From: Pseudomonadota bacterium
GTDB taxonomy: Bacteria > Pseudomonadota > Gammaproteobacteria > Xanthomonadales > Xanthomonadaceae
NCBI GenBank assembly: GCA_023453655.1
Contig: JAEXTE010000427.1
Coordinates: forward strand, 1 to 6,113
Direction: 5' to 3'
DNA length: 6,113 nucleotides
In this document: positions 5,499 to 6,113 of the stretch, in pieces
How positions within the stretch are numbered: the first letter of the stretch is position 1
How the letters are laid out: each line of letters begins with the position of its first letter
Notes under the pieces: generated by a model
Told to the model about the DNA's origin: nothing
What the model saw: only the letters and a program-made list of their open reading frames with translations
The model's database searches: none
Translations under genes and position numbers: made by a program

Positions 5499-6113
5499 AT
5501 GAGAATCGACATCTGGTCCGATGTGGTCTGCCCCTGGTGCTGGATCGGCAAGCGCCGGCTCGAACGCGCGCTGGAACTGATGGGCGTCGACGCGCCGCCG
5601 GTCGAGCTGCACTGGCACCCCTTCCTGCTCGATCCCGACGCCGGCACCGATCCGGTGCCGCTGCGCGAGGCCTACGCGCGCAAGTTCGGCGGGGCCGAGC
5701 GCACCGCGCAGATGCTCGCCAGCATCCAGGCCACCGCGCGCGCCGAGGGCCTGCCGTTCGACTTCGACCGCGGCCAGGTGCGGGTGACCACGCTGCCTGC
5801 GCATCGCCTGCTGTGGCTGGCGGCGCGCGAAGGCGACGTCGGCCGGGTGGGCGAGGCGCTGTTCCACGCGCACTTCGCCGAGGGCCGCAACCTGGCCGAT
5901 CAGGAGGTGCTGGTAGCGGCCGGTCAGGCCGGCGGCCTGGCGGAAGCGCGCGTACGCGCCCTGCTGGGCAGTGGCGAGGGCGAGGCCGAGGTCCGCGCGG
6001 CCGTCGCCCGGGCGCAGGCGCTGGGCATCCAGTCGGTGCCGACCTTCGTGATCGACGGACGCTACCTGGTGCAGGGCGCGCAGCCGCCGGCGCTGTTCGC
6101 GCAGGCGCTGCGC
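5499..6113 (+). CDS. FrnE-type DsbA-family oxidoreductase (3' end beyond window)
   Basis: The frame opens at ATG 5499 and stays open for 205 codons to the right edge. It begins MRIDIWSDVVCPWCWIGKRR, the N-terminal thioredoxin strand with redox-active Cys11 and Cys14 (CPWC). A helical insertion domain (about 30-165) carries REAYARKFGG, TLPAHRLLWLA and LFHAHFAEGRNLAD. The thioredoxin fold resumes at IQSVPTFVIDGRYLVQGAQP with the cis-proline P181. This order is typical of FrnE/2-hydroxychromene-2-carboxylate isomerase-like DsbA relatives, usually about 210-240 residues, so only a short tail is missing. There is no signal peptide, so the protein is expected in the cytoplasm, acting in thiol-disulfide exchange; isomerase relatives lack the CxxC pair seen here. 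It lies 39 bp after the CYTH gene, possibly co-transcribed. No strong ribosome site is visible; ATG at 5488 is out of frame with it and opens only four codons. Confidence 0.93.
   Translation, partial: MRIDIWSDVVCPWCWIGKRRLERALELMGVDAPPVELHWHPFLLDPDAGTDPVPLREAYARKFGGAERTAQMLASIQATARAEGLPFDFDRGQVRVTTLPAHRLLWLAAREGDVGRVGEALFHAHFAEGRNLADQEVLVAAGQAGGLAEARVRALLGSGEGEAEVRAAVARAQALGIQSVPTFVIDGRYLVQGAQPPALFAQALR

Noticed and set aside
4983..5873. Minus-strand frame of 296 codons over the CYTH and DsbA-like genes
   Set aside because: It is antisense to two genes with clear motifs, and its composition is that of a mirror frame.

Overview
The window is GC-rich (roughly 70% by eye) and comes from a gammaproteobacterium, most likely of the Xanthomonadaceae/Lysobacteraceae (Lysobacter, Luteimonas or Pseudoxanthomonas type). 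This rests on codon bias, the style of the YdbH/YdbL-type pair and the RlmD sequence; it is inference, since no database search was possible. It reads as chromosomal core or near-core sequence. I see no insertion sequence, phage gene, CRISPR array, tRNA or rRNA.

Layout from left to right. (1) A minus-strand two-component protein, a receiver domain followed by an apparent Hpt domain, is cut by the left edge. (2) Only 33 bp separates its start from a plus-strand pair: a secreted YdbH-like AsmA-type protein and, 36 bp later, a YdbL (DUF1318) lipoprotein. The pair is followed by GC-rich hairpins, the first of which may be a terminator. (3) rlmD, the Fe-S 23S rRNA m5U1939 methyltransferase, has a GTG start. 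(4) A 194-bp gap holds a hairpin and a short stretch resembling the C-terminal end of a PIN-domain toxin, probably a decayed remnant. (5) A stand-alone CYTH (triphosphate tunnel metalloenzyme) protein follows. (6) A FrnE-type DsbA-like oxidoreductase with a CPWC motif is cut by the right edge.

The most interesting part is the YdbH/YdbL-like pair. In E. coli, YdbH (inner membrane and periplasm), YnbE (a small outer-membrane lipoprotein) and YdbL (a periplasmic factor) form an intermembrane lipid-transport bridge. Here no separate ynbE lies between the two genes. Instead the YdbL-like protein starts as a lipoprotein, and its first mature residues (CVTINVYFP) resemble the YnbE strand. A Pro/Gly linker, a signal-peptide-like scar (GIGSAQAQA) and a DUF1318 domain follow. 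This looks like a natural YnbE-YdbL fusion: the outer-membrane docking strand and its chaperone in one chain.

The remaining genes (rlmD, CYTH, DsbA-like) are housekeeping or accessory metabolism genes on the same strand, with no evident shared pathway.
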